Both the position numbers and the translations under genes were made by a program. Below the pieces are notes generated by a model, which saw nothing but the letters and a program-made list of their open reading frames with translations, was not told where the DNA came from and searched no databases. Below are positions 7,693 to 16,593 of a DNA stretch of 64,000 nucleotides, one piece after another. Source of the stretch: Tichowtungia sp964398915 (lineage in GTDB: Bacteria; Verrucomicrobiota; Kiritimatiellia; Kiritimatiellales; Tichowtungiaceae); NCBI GenBank assembly GCA_964398915.1, contig CAYNOR010000004.1:81294-145293 (forward strand), in the 5' to 3' direction. Every line of letters begins with the position of its first letter. The first letter of the stretch is position 1.

Positions 7693-9264
7693 ATGGAACA
7701 TCGCAAATTATTCCGTTCGGTCGGAACCGTCAGCCTTTTCACCATGCTGAGCCGTCTGCTCGGCCTCCTGCGCGAAACCGTCACCGCCGCCGCCTTCGGC
7801 ACCAGTGCGGTCATGTCCGACTTCGTAGTCGCTTTCCGGATTCCCAACATGTTCCGCGCGCTGTTCGGTGAAGGGGCCCTTTCTTCCGCCTTTGTGCCGG
7901 TGTTTTCAGCAATACGGGCGAAGGAAGGGGAGTCGGCGGCCTGGCGGTTCGCCCGCCGTGTAATCACACTGCTGGGCGCCGTTTTGATCCTCATCGTTCT
8001 GGCCGGCATCGGTATCACTTTTTTCCCGCCGCTGGTCGAAGTCTTCCGCAAGGGAACCCAAACTTTGCCGCTTCTGCGCATTATGCTTCCATATCTCTTT
8101 TTTATCTGTCTGACCGCGCTGTCGCAGGGAATCCTCAACAGCTTCGGCAAATTCGCATTGGCAGCGTTCACTCCGTGCCTGCTGAATATCACCTGGATTT
8201 TATTCGTGATTTTCGTCTGCCCGCTGATGGGTACAACACCGGAAGACCGGATCACAGGTGTCGCGCTCGGCGTTCTCGTGGCCGGCGCGGTACAGCTATC
8301 CGCTCAGCTTCCCGCCATGTACCGGCTCGGCTGGCGCCCGGGAGTTGATCTAAACACGAAAGATCCGCAGGTGACCCGCTTCCTCGGCCTGATGGCACCG
8401 ACCGCGCTCGGCCAGTCGGTGTCGCAGGTTAACATGACCATCAACAGCATCATGGCGCGCTGGGCGACGCCGTGGGCCGCCGCCACCATGTATTTTGCCG
8501 AACGCCTGCTCTATTTCCCGCAAGGTATCCTCGCCACCGCCATGAGCACCGTTTTGCTGCCGGTATTCTCCAACCACGCCGCCGTTGGCGAAGAGGAGCG
8601 CATCCGGTTGACCATTAACCGCGCCTTGCGGATGCTTTTGTTCGTCATGATACCGGCGGCGGTCGGACTGATGGCTCTGGCCCGTCCGGTCACCGAAATG
8701 CTGCTGGGGTGGGGCAATTTTGACGTCGATTCCGTAGACCGCACCGCGTCGGTACTGCGCGTTTATGCGCCGGGCCTGTTCTTCTTCGGACTGGCCAAAG
8801 TATTCGTTCCGGCCTTTTACGGACTGGGCGACACGCGCACACCGTACCGCAACGGACTCTACAGCGTCGGCGTCAACTTTTCGCTCAACCTGATTTTCAC
8901 CCTGTCGCTGCCGACTGAATACAAAGCCATGAGCCTTGCCGGTTCAGCGGTCGTTTCGGAAGCCTTCAACGGATTAACCCTCGGCTGGCGGCTCGGACGC
9001 CGCATCGGCTCGCCCGGCTGGCTTTCCGTGCTGGCCGGAGCCGGACGTGCACTGATCGCGGCGGTGATCATGGGTGCAACGGTAATCTTCGTTCACGGCT
9101 GGATTTTCCAGGCCTTGGACAATCATCTCGCCGCAAAACTGACGCAGTTTATCGCCGTCGGCGGAGCCATCGCCATCGGCATGGCCGTTTACCTGCTTGC
9201 CTCCATCCTGCTCTGCCGCCGCGAAGCCGCGCAGGTCTTCAACGCTGTTCTGCGGAAAAAATAG
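7693..9264 (+). CDS. murJ: Lipid II flippase MurJ (MviN)
   Basis: A 523-residue polytopic protein of the MOP superfamily with about 14 membrane segments. It starts with the typical MviN opening (SVGTVSLFTMLSRLLGLLRE) and a conserved G-E-G-A-L-S-S-A-F-V-P-V-F segment. MurJ flips undecaprenyl-linked lipid II to the outer leaflet for peptidoglycan synthesis. The start at 7693 (MEHRKLF) is used. The frame extends upstream to 7558, but that part lies inside the preceding protease gene and has a composition unlike the family. Family length is 500-530, so the gene looks complete. It is co-directional with, and 5 bp from, the CPBP protease. Confidence 0.95.
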   Translation: MEHRKLFRSVGTVSLFTMLSRLLGLLRETVTAAAFGTSAVMSDFVVAFRIPNMFRALFGEGALSSAFVPVFSAIRAKEGESAAWRFARRVITLLGAVLILIVLAGIGITFFPPLVEVFRKGTQTLPLLRIMLPYLFFICLTALSQGILNSFGKFALAAFTPCLLNITWILFVIFVCPLMGTTPEDRITGVALGVLVAGAVQLSAQLPAMYRLGWRPGVDLNTKDPQVTRFLGLMAPTALGQSVSQVNMTINSIMARWATPWAAATMYFAERLLYFPQGILATAMSTVLLPVFSNHAAVGEEERIRLTINRALRMLLFVMIPAAVGLMALARPVTEMLLGWGNFDVDSVDRTASVLRVYAPGLFFFGLAKVFVPAFYGLGDTRTPYRNGLYSVGVNFSLNLIFTLSLPTEYKAMSLAGSAVVSEAFNGLTLGWRLGRRIGSPGWLSVLAGAGRALIAAVIMGATVIFVHGWIFQALDNHLAAKLTQFIAVGGAIAIGMAVYLLASILLCRREAAQVFNAVLRKK

Positions 9265-9370
9265 GACAGGCATCCTGCTCCGCATCTTTCCGAACCCGGA
9301 GAGCTGTCTGCGACTGATGCGGGCCTTGGCGGTTGATATCCGCGAGGACTGGGTCGAACAGCACGGCCCT

Positions 9371-9449
9371 GTTAACCTTCGAAATTAATCATTCGCTGTT
9401 CGATATTCGATATTTACGGATGGGCAAAATTTATATTGGACAGCCGTGA
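9371..9449 (+). repeat. Dispersed intergenic repeat, copy 1 (79 bp)
   Basis: Matches 17478-17553 with three substitutions and one 3-base indel, in the same orientation. It starts GTTAACCTTCGAAATT, contains the internal near-duplication TCGATATTCGATATT, and ends GGACAGCCGTGA. Both copies lie in intergenic DNA preceded by GGCCC, with no gene inside. The similarity ends sharply after CCGTGA. The nature of the element is unknown; a non-autonomous mobile or REP-like unit is possible. Confidence 0.85.
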
Positions 9450-9566
9450 CTGAAACTGGTGAATGCGGCGTGAACAATCTGGAATACGATTGGATTTATA
9501 AGGAAGGAGAAATATCAGAAACCAAATTGTAAAACTTTACGAACACAACTTTTTGCATCTGTCTGG

Positions 9567-9596
9567 TTGCGGATAATTGCAGATTTCGCATATAGT
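9567..9596 (+). promoter_or_regulatory. Possible sigma70-type promoter for the HTH-EIIA gene
   Basis: TTGCGG (9567-9572) and TATAGT (9591-9596) are 18 bp apart and lie about 28 bp before the start codon. The -35 element is a moderate match and the -10 a good one. Confidence 0.35.
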
Positions 9597-9623
9597 GCGC
9601 TCCTTTATCCGGAGGGTGCTTGC

Positions 9624-10292
9624 ATGAATCATGAAATCATGACGATTGAAGAGGTGGCTGTTTATCTGCGCGTGTCGGAACGGACAGTTTATGACTGGGC
9701 ACAGAAGGGGCAGTTACCTGGCGGTAAATTGGGTACGACCTGGCGCTTTAAACGCAGTGACATTGAAGGTTGGGTAAATCGCCGTATTGGAAATTCAGCG
9801 GCTCCGATTTCAATTCCAACTGCTCCGGGTGGAGGTGTGCTCAGCCGGAGCCTTTCACCTGAACGGGTTGTTTTCTTCGATACGGATAAAAAGGCCGCTG
9901 CGTTGAAAACGCTGTGTGCCGTGCTCGGAACGTCCATGCTGGTCCATAATGAGACCGAACTGGAAGAAGCTATTTTCCGGCGTGAAGAGCTGATGAGTAC
10001 CGGGATCGGCTCCGGAGTCGGTGTGCCGCACGTACGGCTTGATACAGTGGACGATCTGATCATGGCTCTCGGTATTGCACGCAAACCGCTCGACGATTAT
10101 TCCTCGCTCGACGACATTCCGATCCAAATTGTCTGCATGGTGGCGGCCAGCGGGACTCAGCATCCGCAATATATTCGCGCGCTGTCGGCGATCAGTTCGC
10201 GCCTTAAAGATGAAACGGTGCGCAAGGCGATGATCGGGGCGAAAGATGCCGTTTCGGTGTTTGATATTTTCACCGGCGGACAACCGGGCTGA
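9624..10292 (+). CDS. HTH (excisionase-type) - PTS EIIA (PtsN-like) fusion regulator
   Basis: 222 residues. Residues 1-55 form an excisionase/MerR-like helix-turn-helix (MTIEEVAVYLRVSERTVYDWAQ, then GTTWRFKRSDIEGWV). After a ~25-residue linker, residues about 75-220 form a fructose/nitrogen-type EIIA domain with the phospho-acceptor histidine in GVGVPHVRL. The natural reading is a regulator whose DNA binding responds to PTS phosphorylation. The start at 9624 has a strong GGAGG 9 bp upstream; the in-frame start at 9567 falls inside the predicted promoter. No other PTS gene is seen here, so the phosphodonor and target genes are unknown. The next gene is about 100 bp downstream on the same strand. 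Confidence 0.88.
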   Translation: MNHEIMTIEEVAVYLRVSERTVYDWAQKGQLPGGKLGTTWRFKRSDIEGWVNRRIGNSAAPISIPTAPGGGVLSRSLSPERVVFFDTDKKAAALKTLCAVLGTSMLVHNETELEEAIFRREELMSTGIGSGVGVPHVRLDTVDDLIMALGIARKPLDDYSSLDDIPIQIVCMVAASGTQHPQYIRALSAISSRLKDETVRKAMIGAKDAVSVFDIFTGGQPG

Positions 10293-10389
10293 TATTCCGG
10301 TTTTACTTATAAATCGCTTGGCTTAAGCCGGGTGGTTTCTATAATGCCGCAACAAGCAGGTTTTTCAGTTTATCAGGTGGAGACCGTTT

Positions 10390-11631
10390 ATGGACACAGG
10401 TGCAGGCACAAAACCGGAAAAGAATATGTCCGCAAAAAGCAGTTCAGCAGGAATGTCAGGGGTGATCATCGGGGCGTTTATTTCCGGCGCAACGGTGGCT
10501 GTTTTGGTGCTGCGTGCCATGCAGGGTGAAGTTGAGACGATTTCTACAGCAGCGTTGCTCGGTGTTCTTTTTATAGCGGGACTTGCTGTTGCGGCGATGG
10601 TTTTGGCCATCGTGGCCATTTCGCTCAGTCGCACAGCCGAACGCGCTATTGCGGAAAAATCAGATGAGATAAATGCTGTGCAGGCGGAAATGATCGCGCG
10701 GACTCTGGCGGTTATTGAACGCATGGAATCATCGGTCTTGCGTTTCGGTGATGAAATAGCCGGCACGATTTACGATAATTTCGAAATGCTTGCCGAAGAA
10801 ATTCATGAAACCCCGTTGTCACGTGACGTCTCGTGTCCTGATATCACCGCCGCGGTAAAAGACCCGTTGGATGCTGACGAAATCATCGCAGTGGAACAGC
10901 AGGAAGCGCCTGTATTGGAAGAAGCACCGATACCGGAAGTTGAAATTGTACCGGAAGAAACGCCCGTTAAAGTTGATGCGGCTCCAACGGCAGTGCCGGA
11001 ACCCGGTGTGGTTAAAGAGGCGCCTGTTGCAGTTGAAGAGAAGACTGAAGTTGCAGCTGTCCGTGAAAAGCCGGCAGTGGTTGATCCGGTTGCTGATGAA
11101 TTGCGCGACAAGGCTGACCGGAAATATGGTGAATTTAAAGACATTGTTTTATTAGGTATTTCCAATTATCCGGGCGTTATTGCCCGTAAAATCGGCGAAG
11201 GTCAGTATCGTACGCATGGCGATGAGCTGGCTGATGGCGTGTTTGTCATCCAAAACGACCGAGTCGCAGTTTGTACGTTCTGCACGAATGAAATCATTAC
11301 AGAGCGCTTTATGGGTGAGTCGGGTGACAGTTTTAACGTGTTTCTGCGTTCGCTCGTTAACGAACTCAAATGCGGCCATTTCACGCGCGTCTTTCTGGTA
11401 TTTGACGGGAAGCTTACGAACGCCAGTTTATACGCTCATGCGCTGAACGGACTAAGCGGTAAAATTGATTCCGAAACGTTCGCCTGTTTTGAATTATTTG
11501 AAGGCTCTCCGGATCTCGTTATTCCTGAACTGACCGAGCGCGTCAGCCAGCTGATGGATACCGTTTGTGAATCTCCGGTGGAAGAGGACGATGTTCAGAC
11601 TCTTTCGTTCCGCCGGCAGATCGGGGCCTAA
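10390..11631 (+). CDS. Unknown membrane protein with Pro/Val/Glu-rich linker
   Basis: 413 residues. Two hydrophobic segments (about 20-42 and 52-76) form a hairpin. A charged, probably coiled-coil stretch follows to about residue 135. Then comes a low-complexity linker (about 155-230) rich in Glu, Pro, Val and Ala, with repeats such as VPEETPV and EAPVAVEE. The last ~180 residues are a globular domain (LLGISNYPGVIARKIGEGQY ... FTRVFLVFDGKLTNASLY) that I cannot assign. The linker resembles spacers that span the periplasm or separate cytosolic domains. The ATG at 10390 has GGTGGAG upstream. Function unknown. Confidence 0.75.
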   Translation: MDTGAGTKPEKNMSAKSSSAGMSGVIIGAFISGATVAVLVLRAMQGEVETISTAALLGVLFIAGLAVAAMVLAIVAISLSRTAERAIAEKSDEINAVQAEMIARTLAVIERMESSVLRFGDEIAGTIYDNFEMLAEEIHETPLSRDVSCPDITAAVKDPLDADEIIAVEQQEAPVLEEAPIPEVEIVPEETPVKVDAAPTAVPEPGVVKEAPVAVEEKTEVAAVREKPAVVDPVADELRDKADRKYGEFKDIVLLGISNYPGVIARKIGEGQYRTHGDELADGVFVIQNDRVAVCTFCTNEIITERFMGESGDSFNVFLRSLVNELKCGHFTRVFLVFDGKLTNASLYAHALNGLSGKIDSETFACFELFEGSPDLVIPELTERVSQLMDTVCESPVEEDDVQTLSFRRQIGA

Positions 11632-11693
11632 TCGCAGGAAATGGTAAAAGACGGCTCGCCTTTTTTCTGCGGTTTGGAAACACTGAAAAGCTA

Positions 11694-13103
11694 ATGAATG
11701 TCAGTCAGCAATGTTCGTCTTCCTCTTATCGCGCTTTATTGCGTTTGGCCGTTCCGCTAATCATCACCTCCGCTTCTTTTACCGTCCAGAATTTCTGTGA
11801 CCGCATGTTTCTGGCCTGGTACAGTCCGGCGGCTTTGCAGGCGGCTGTGCCGGCAGGCATTTTGTTTTTCACGCTGGTGTGCGGGTTTATGTCAACGGCC
11901 GCACTGGCCAATAGTCTGGTGGCTCAGTATTACGGAAACGGCGATCTGCACAGTTGCAGCCGTTCTGTGGCTCAAGCCATTCTGCTGTCGCTTTTTTCTT
12001 TTCCCCTTATTTTGTTGCTGATTCCTGCCGGGCTTTGGATGCTTTCGCTCAGCGGTCACGCGCCGGAGGTGATGGTCGCCGAAAAAACCTATCTCACCAT
12101 TCTGATGTGCGGCGGCCTGTTCCTGCCTCTCTCCTCTGCAGTCAGCAGTTTTTTTTCCGGGCGCGGGCTGACCCGTATCATCATGTCTTGTGCACTGCTC
12201 GGAACGGGCGTAAATCTGATTTTGAACTGGTTGCTGATTTTCGGCGTCGGGCCGTTTCCGGAAATGGGCGTGGCGGGTGCGGCTTTGGCTTCGGTGATTT
12301 CCGGTTTTATTTCGCCGGTGATCATGCTGATTATTTACTTCTCAAAGAAAAATAATCGATTGTATGACACGCGCCGTCTCTTCTATTTTGATGCGCCGCT
12401 TTTCCGGCGGTTGCTTCGTTTCGGTATTCCGGCCGGCGTTCACATGGCGCTGGATATCGGGGCCTTTTCGCTGTTTGTTCTGCTGGTTGGACGGCTGGGC
12501 GAGACCGCTTTGATGGCCGCCAATATTGCATTGAGTGTCAACATGATTGCTTTCATGCCTGCCGTTGGCATCGGACAGGCTGCGGGTATATTGGTTGGAC
12601 AGCATATGGGGCGGCGCGACCTGGACGGGGCATCCGCTGTCGGCTGGCGTGCCGTGAATATTGGTTTGATTTATACCGCTTTTGCCGCATTGACCTTCGT
12701 GTTGATGCCCGAAGTTTATATCCGTCTTTTTGCACGCGGCGATGCGCCGTTCGATGAAATTTTTCACCTTGCTCGCATACTGCTCGGGATTGCCGCCGGC
12801 TGGGGACTGATGGATGCTGTGAACCTGATTATTTCCGGTGCGTTACGCGGAGCAGGGGACACGCACTTTGTTATGTGGTATGAAACCTCGATGGCATGGT
12901 TTTTCTTTGCGGCGGGCGAATTGCTGATTGTACTGGTATTGAAGCGGGGTGTGCTGGTTGCCTGGGCCTGGGCACTGGTCTATATCTGTCTGTTGGCTCT
13001 TGGTATGATTGCGCGCTTCCGCTCGAAACGCTGGCAACTGATTGAGCTGATTGAACGTCAGGAAACAATCGTGGAAGCGGTAGACGGAATGCCGCTGGGT
13101 TAG
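11694..13103 (+). CDS. MATE-family multidrug/Na+ antiporter
   Basis: A 469-residue polytopic protein with about 12 membrane segments in two similar halves. It opens with the family pattern L-x-L-A-x-P-L-I-I-T-S-A and has VGIGQAAGILVGQHMG in the second half. MATE proteins export drugs or metabolites using Na+ or H+ gradients across the inner membrane; the substrate cannot be read from the sequence. Length fits the family (440-480). Its TAG stop overlaps the TAA of the convergent downstream gene by three bases. Confidence 0.9.
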   Translation: MNVSQQCSSSSYRALLRLAVPLIITSASFTVQNFCDRMFLAWYSPAALQAAVPAGILFFTLVCGFMSTAALANSLVAQYYGNGDLHSCSRSVAQAILLSLFSFPLILLLIPAGLWMLSLSGHAPEVMVAEKTYLTILMCGGLFLPLSSAVSSFFSGRGLTRIIMSCALLGTGVNLILNWLLIFGVGPFPEMGVAGAALASVISGFISPVIMLIIYFSKKNNRLYDTRRLFYFDAPLFRRLLRFGIPAGVHMALDIGAFSLFVLLVGRLGETALMAANIALSVNMIAFMPAVGIGQAAGILVGQHMGRRDLDGASAVGWRAVNIGLIYTAFAALTFVLMPEVYIRLFARGDAPFDEIFHLARILLGIAAGWGLMDAVNLIISGALRGAGDTHFVMWYETSMAWFFFAAGELLIVLVLKRGVLVAWAWALVYICLLALGMIARFRSKRWQLIELIERQETIVEAVDGMPLG

Positions 13104-13468
13104 GCCGTCTGCTTTTCCCATATCCGAATGGTTTGCATAATCTCGCGCACCCAGAGGCATTCACATTCCGTCGGACAGGGGCCTAGCTCCCCGTGACGCA
13201 CACAAAGTGCTGAGCAACCGGAATCCGGCTGTTTGCCTCGTGAGGTCAGCATAGGGCGTGTGCTCAATGCCGTGAATGCGCCGACAGGAATGGCGAGTGT
13301 GGTTCCGCAATCGTTGTGCAGATGATTGAAATAAAACAGGCCGCCCTTCAGATCTGCAAAGTTAACCTGATAGCCCGACAGTTCCAGTTCAGGATCGGCT
13401 AAAAAATCTTCCAGCGTTTTCCAGGATTTGGAACAGGTCGGGCAGATTTTGAAAGGGTTTGCGCTCAT
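13100..13468 (-). CDS. Hypothetical Cys-rich protein (possible zinc-binding)
   Basis: About 122 residues. An N-terminal C-P-T-C knuckle (KICPTCSKSW) is followed by a conserved-looking GLFYFNHLHNDCGTTLAIP and later CSALC, CP and CEC. A metal-binding or redox role is suggested by the paired cysteines, but no family was recognised. The start is uncertain: ATG at 13466-13468 (used here) or GTG at 13501, which has AAAGGCGG upstream. It follows the phosphofructokinase gene on the same strand (51 bp or 18 bp gap) and may be its operon partner. The stop is interlocked with that of the MATE gene. Confidence 0.65.
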   Translation of the reverse strand: MSANPFKICPTCSKSWKTLEDFLADPELELSGYQVNFADLKGGLFYFNHLHNDCGTTLAIPVGAFTALSTRPMLTSRGKQPDSGCSALCVRHGELGPCPTECECLWVREIMQTIRIWEKQTA

Positions 13469-13518
13469 ATTGTCGGGCCTGCTGCAATGAGCGGCCTGCA
13501 CGGCCGCCTTTGCTGTAA

Positions 13519-14748
13519 TTAGTGGTGGACGTGAACTTTAGCCCCTTTGGTCTGGCCAATAGCAGACAGCAGTTTGCCGAACCATTTGACATCGATATCA
13601 AAAGGCTTTCCGCCTTTGATGCGCGGGAACTCAATGGCTCGCAACGTGTCGCCCTGGTCTTCGTCTTCACCCACCACACCGCTGATGCGTTTGAGCGCGC
13701 ACTCGACCGCTTTATTGGCACAGCGTTTGATCAGCTTGCGATCTTCTTTGTTAGCCGCGGCAGCCCGGGCGAAGTATCCGCTTTTTTGCACCAGCACTTT
13801 TTCAGCTTTGAGCATTTCTGCAAACTGTTTGCCGAACCACTTGCCGGGGTTGATCGTGTCTAGTTTGACATGACCGAAAGCATCACGTGTAACTTCTTCG
13901 CCTGCCGCCTGCATTTGAGCAACGATGTCTTCCACGCCAGCACCTTCGGATATGAAGATGTTCACACAGTCGTGTTCATCCATAATTTTCTTCAACCGTG
14001 CGGCCTCGGTTGTGAAGTCGATAGCCATTTCAGGGACATAGATGGAGTGGACATCCTTGCGCATTTTGCTCAGACCGATGCCGGGCACGAAGTCCATCTG
14101 ATTAAGCCGGTCGCGGTATACCTGTGCGGTGTAAGCAGTCAGCCAGCCGCAGTTGCGCCCCATCACTTCATGAATGATCAGCATGCGCGGATTGGCATTG
14201 TGCTCCGCGACTACATTTTCAAAATATTTTGCTCCTTCTTCAGCGGCGGTCCAGGCTCCGAGACTTTGACGGATCGGAAATACATCGTTATCGATCGTTT
14301 TAGGCAGACCGACTACGGTCAGGTTGTAGTTATTGCCTTTAAGGTAAGCCGCTAGATCAGCCGCCGTGGTATTGGTGTCGTCGCCGCCAATGGTATGAAG
14401 AACGTCTACACCATCTTTCACCAGCTGCCGCGCCGCGACCTCCAGCGGATTTTCACCTTCTTTAACGAGTCCGCGCTTTACGCAATCTTTGACGTTAGTG
14501 AGTTTCACGCGGCTGTTGCCGATTGGACTTCCGCCGTGTTTGTGCAGAACGGCGGCATTTTTGCGTATTTTGGCATCCACGGCAATCGATTCGCCAAGCA
14601 GCAGTCCCTTGTAGCCGCTGGTGTAGCAGATAATTTTTACTTTCGGGGCAACCGCTGTGTAGCGCTCAATCAGGCCGCCGACCGCGGAGGATAGACAGGG
14701 GGCCAGGCCGCCTGCGGTGAGAATGGCAACTTTCTTCACATCGTTCAT
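13519..14748 (-). CDS. pfp: Pyrophosphate-type 6-phosphofructokinase
   Basis: A 409-residue phosphofructokinase converting fructose 6-phosphate to the 1,6-bisphosphate. The substrate loop reads G-G-D-D-T-N-T: Asp replaces the Gly of the ATP-type G-G-D-G-T. The catalytic motif is P-K-T-I-D-N-D with a Lys before TIDND. Both changes are recognised marks of PPi-dependent enzymes, which work reversibly in glycolysis. MGRNCGWLTA, the fructose-phosphate site, is intact. The start at 14746-14748 has AAGGAAAGG upstream, and family alignment begins at MNDVKKVAILTAGG. Phosphodonor preference is inferred from these residues. Monocistronic or with the small Cys-rich gene downstream. Confidence 0.92.
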   Translation of the reverse strand: MNDVKKVAILTAGGLAPCLSSAVGGLIERYTAVAPKVKIICYTSGYKGLLLGESIAVDAKIRKNAAVLHKHGGSPIGNSRVKLTNVKDCVKRGLVKEGENPLEVAARQLVKDGVDVLHTIGGDDTNTTAADLAAYLKGNNYNLTVVGLPKTIDNDVFPIRQSLGAWTAAEEGAKYFENVVAEHNANPRMLIIHEVMGRNCGWLTAYTAQVYRDRLNQMDFVPGIGLSKMRKDVHSIYVPEMAIDFTTEAARLKKIMDEHDCVNIFISEGAGVEDIVAQMQAAGEEVTRDAFGHVKLDTINPGKWFGKQFAEMLKAEKVLVQKSGYFARAAAANKEDRKLIKRCANKAVECALKRISGVVGEDEDQGDTLRAIEFPRIKGGKPFDIDVKWFGKLLSAIGQTKGAKVHVHH

Positions 14749-14914
14749 GGTACAAACCCTTTCCTTGGTTCTCAGTTTCAAAAATGAGCGCCCATGATGG
14801 GAATTTGTGACTTCAAGGCAAGGCAAAAGTATGGAATGCGGGAGGGGCGGGCTGCCTCATAATCGATACCGTCAGCTAAGTCCGGGGTTATCTGTTTTTG
14901 AGGCAACACGGGCA

Positions 14915-16282
14915 TCAAGCCTTCTTCATGTAGGTCAGTCCGAGCGCCTGAAGGATCGCTGAAATGATGAAATTAAACGGCTTGTTGAAATGCGGCAGGA
15001 AATAGACATCCGTCATGGCCAGATCGAGCAGGCTCATTTGTCTCTGGATCGCCAGCGACAGATAAAAGATGCATTCTGTGTGGCTGCCTTCACCATAGGA
15101 ACCGATCTGTGCACCGATCAGGCGAAGCGTTTCTTTTTCAAAAACCAGCTTAACACCGACCTCTTCCGTGCCGTTCATGAATTCCGGACGGTCGTTATCC
15201 GCATAAAATGAGCTGGCCACATTCAGACCCGCCGCCTTGGCCGCGCTTTCGCTCAGTCCGGTGCTGGCCAGTTTGTTGTCAAATACGCAGATCGCATTCG
15301 TTCCTGTGATGCTTTCCAGCCGGACTTGTGTTGCTCCGTTAATCTGGCTGGCGGCAACCACGCCGCCTTTGACCGCATTCGTCGCCAGCGCCACATGCCG
15401 GTAGCTTCCCGTCGCGGCGTGGTAGATGGCAACTGAATCGCCGATTGCATACACATCCGGAATTGAAGTCTGCATAGCGGCATTCACCGTGATGGCACCA
15501 TTCGGCAGTTTGTCTGCTTTTGGCAGAAGGGTGGAGTTCGGCCTGAATCCGACACACTGCACGACGAGATCGGCATCAAATTTCCCATGATCGGTCACAA
15601 TCTGCTTCACCTTGCCGTCTTTGCCTCCGGTGTACCCGGTCAGTTTTGCGCTCAGCACCAGATTTACACCCGCCTTGCGGATGTCAGACTCCAGCCGGTC
15701 GGTGAACTCCTTATCGAAATAGGCCGGAACCACCCGTTGCTGCAGATCGACCAGCGTCACCTTTTTCCCGCGCTGATGATAGGCTTCAGCCAGTTCGATG
15801 CCGATATAACCGGCACCGACAATCGCTACGCTTTTAATTTCCGGATCGCCTGCCTTGGCGATCAGCTCCGAAGCATGCTGGAACAGCTTGCAGACATAAA
15901 TATTCTTCAGATCGCTGTTTTCAACCTTGAAATCTACCGGCCACGAACCGGCAGAGTAAATCAGCTTGTCATAGGCGACCGTTCGCTCGTTGCCGGTTTT
16001 CAGGTCACGGGCAGTCACTTCCTTTTTTTCTGTGTCGATTTTCACCACCTCGGTGCTCATGTGCACCTCGGCGCCGAGTCCTTCGAGTTCGTTGCAGTTC
16101 GAATAAAACAGATCGTTCACATTTTTAACCACGCCGCTGACCGACAGGGCAATCCCGCAGCCGAGAAACGAAATATTGTCATTGCGGTCAAACGCGACCA
16201 CTTTGTGTTTTTTATTTTGCGACAGCAGCGTTCGAATCGCTGAGGTTCCTGCATGATTCACCCCGACAACTACAACCTTCAT
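14915..16282 (-). CDS. NADH oxidase / CoA-disulfide reductase family flavoprotein
   Basis: A 455-residue flavoprotein disulfide reductase. It has the FAD-binding GVNHAG at the N-terminus, the single redox cysteine in NISFLGCGIAL (near residue 43), the NAD(P)H-binding GAGYIGIELAEAY (near residue 155), and the second FAD motif VYAIGD. A single cysteine rather than a CxxxxC pair places it with water-forming NADH oxidases (Nox) and CoA-disulfide reductases, active in oxygen or peroxide detoxification and thiol balance. The start at 16280-16282 has AGGAGAAGG upstream. The two activities cannot be told apart by eye. The gene has its own transcription unit, divergent from rpsD. Confidence 0.88.
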   Translation of the reverse strand: MKVVVVGVNHAGTSAIRTLLSQNKKHKVVAFDRNDNISFLGCGIALSVSGVVKNVNDLFYSNCNELEGLGAEVHMSTEVVKIDTEKKEVTARDLKTGNERTVAYDKLIYSAGSWPVDFKVENSDLKNIYVCKLFQHASELIAKAGDPEIKSVAIVGAGYIGIELAEAYHQRGKKVTLVDLQQRVVPAYFDKEFTDRLESDIRKAGVNLVLSAKLTGYTGGKDGKVKQIVTDHGKFDADLVVQCVGFRPNSTLLPKADKLPNGAITVNAAMQTSIPDVYAIGDSVAIYHAATGSYRHVALATNAVKGGVVAASQINGATQVRLESITGTNAICVFDNKLASTGLSESAAKAAGLNVASSFYADNDRPEFMNGTEEVGVKLVFEKETLRLIGAQIGSYGEGSHTECIFYLSLAIQRQMSLLDLAMTDVYFLPHFNKPFNFIISAILQALGLTYMKKA

Positions 16283-16433
16283 AATACCCCTTCTCCTTTG
16301 TGGTTTCTAAAAAACTGAATTAAAAATAACCATTTTACTCAGGTTTTCAAGAGATGTTTTCAAATAATGAGTCTCAGATAGAACTCCGTCCCGGACAGTG
16401 GGAAATCCGGGGCAATAATATCGCTCATTCTGT

Positions 16434-16462
16434 TTGACATCATCGGGTTGTATCTCTTTAAT
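16434..16462 (+). promoter_or_regulatory. Sigma70-type promoter of rpsD
   Basis: TTGACA (16434-16439), a perfect -35, is 17 bp from TTTAAT (16457-16462), a 5/6 match to the -10. Transcription would start near 16470 and give a leader of about 125 nt. Confidence 0.65.
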
Positions 16463-16471
16463 GCGCCCCTT

Positions 16472-16560
16472 GTTCCACTGGAGGATTTTCACAAAAGTGA
16501 TCGCCTGAAGTGAGTTTTTCGAACCAGGCGGCCCCGAGAAAGGGCTTAATTGGGTGGAAC
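16472..16560 (+). ncRNA. Structured leader of rpsD (candidate S4 autoregulatory element)
   Basis: The leader can form an outer helix GTTCCAC (16472-16478) with GTGGAAC (16554-16560). Inside it are three helices: TCAC/GTGA (16489-16492/16497-16500, AAAA loop), CGCCTG/CAGGCG (16502-16507/16525-16530) and GCCC/GGGC (16531-16534/16542-16545). The result is a multibranched junction ending 33 nt before the start codon. S4 represses its own mRNA in other bacteria through unrelated leaders, so regulation by S4 is inferred. Pairing was checked by eye only. Confidence 0.45.
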
Positions 16561-16593
16561 AGCAGGAAACAGAAACCAAAACTGGAGAGTTGA

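Larger units (their letters stand above)
9265..9623. other. Intergenic region with a dispersed repeat and a possible promoter
   Basis: 359 bp between murJ and the HTH-EIIA gene. It contains one copy of a 76-79 bp dispersed repeat (9371-9449) and, just ahead of the next gene, a sigma70-like pair of hexamers. The first 100 bp show no recognised feature, and no open frame there has a credible ribosome-binding site. Confidence 0.6.
16283..16593. other. Divergent intergenic region with the rpsD promoter and leader
   Basis: 311 bp. The half nearest the flavoprotein gene shows only its ribosome-binding site and AT-rich DNA. The rpsD half holds a near-consensus promoter and a leader able to fold into several helices. 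Both are listed separately. Confidence 0.6.
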
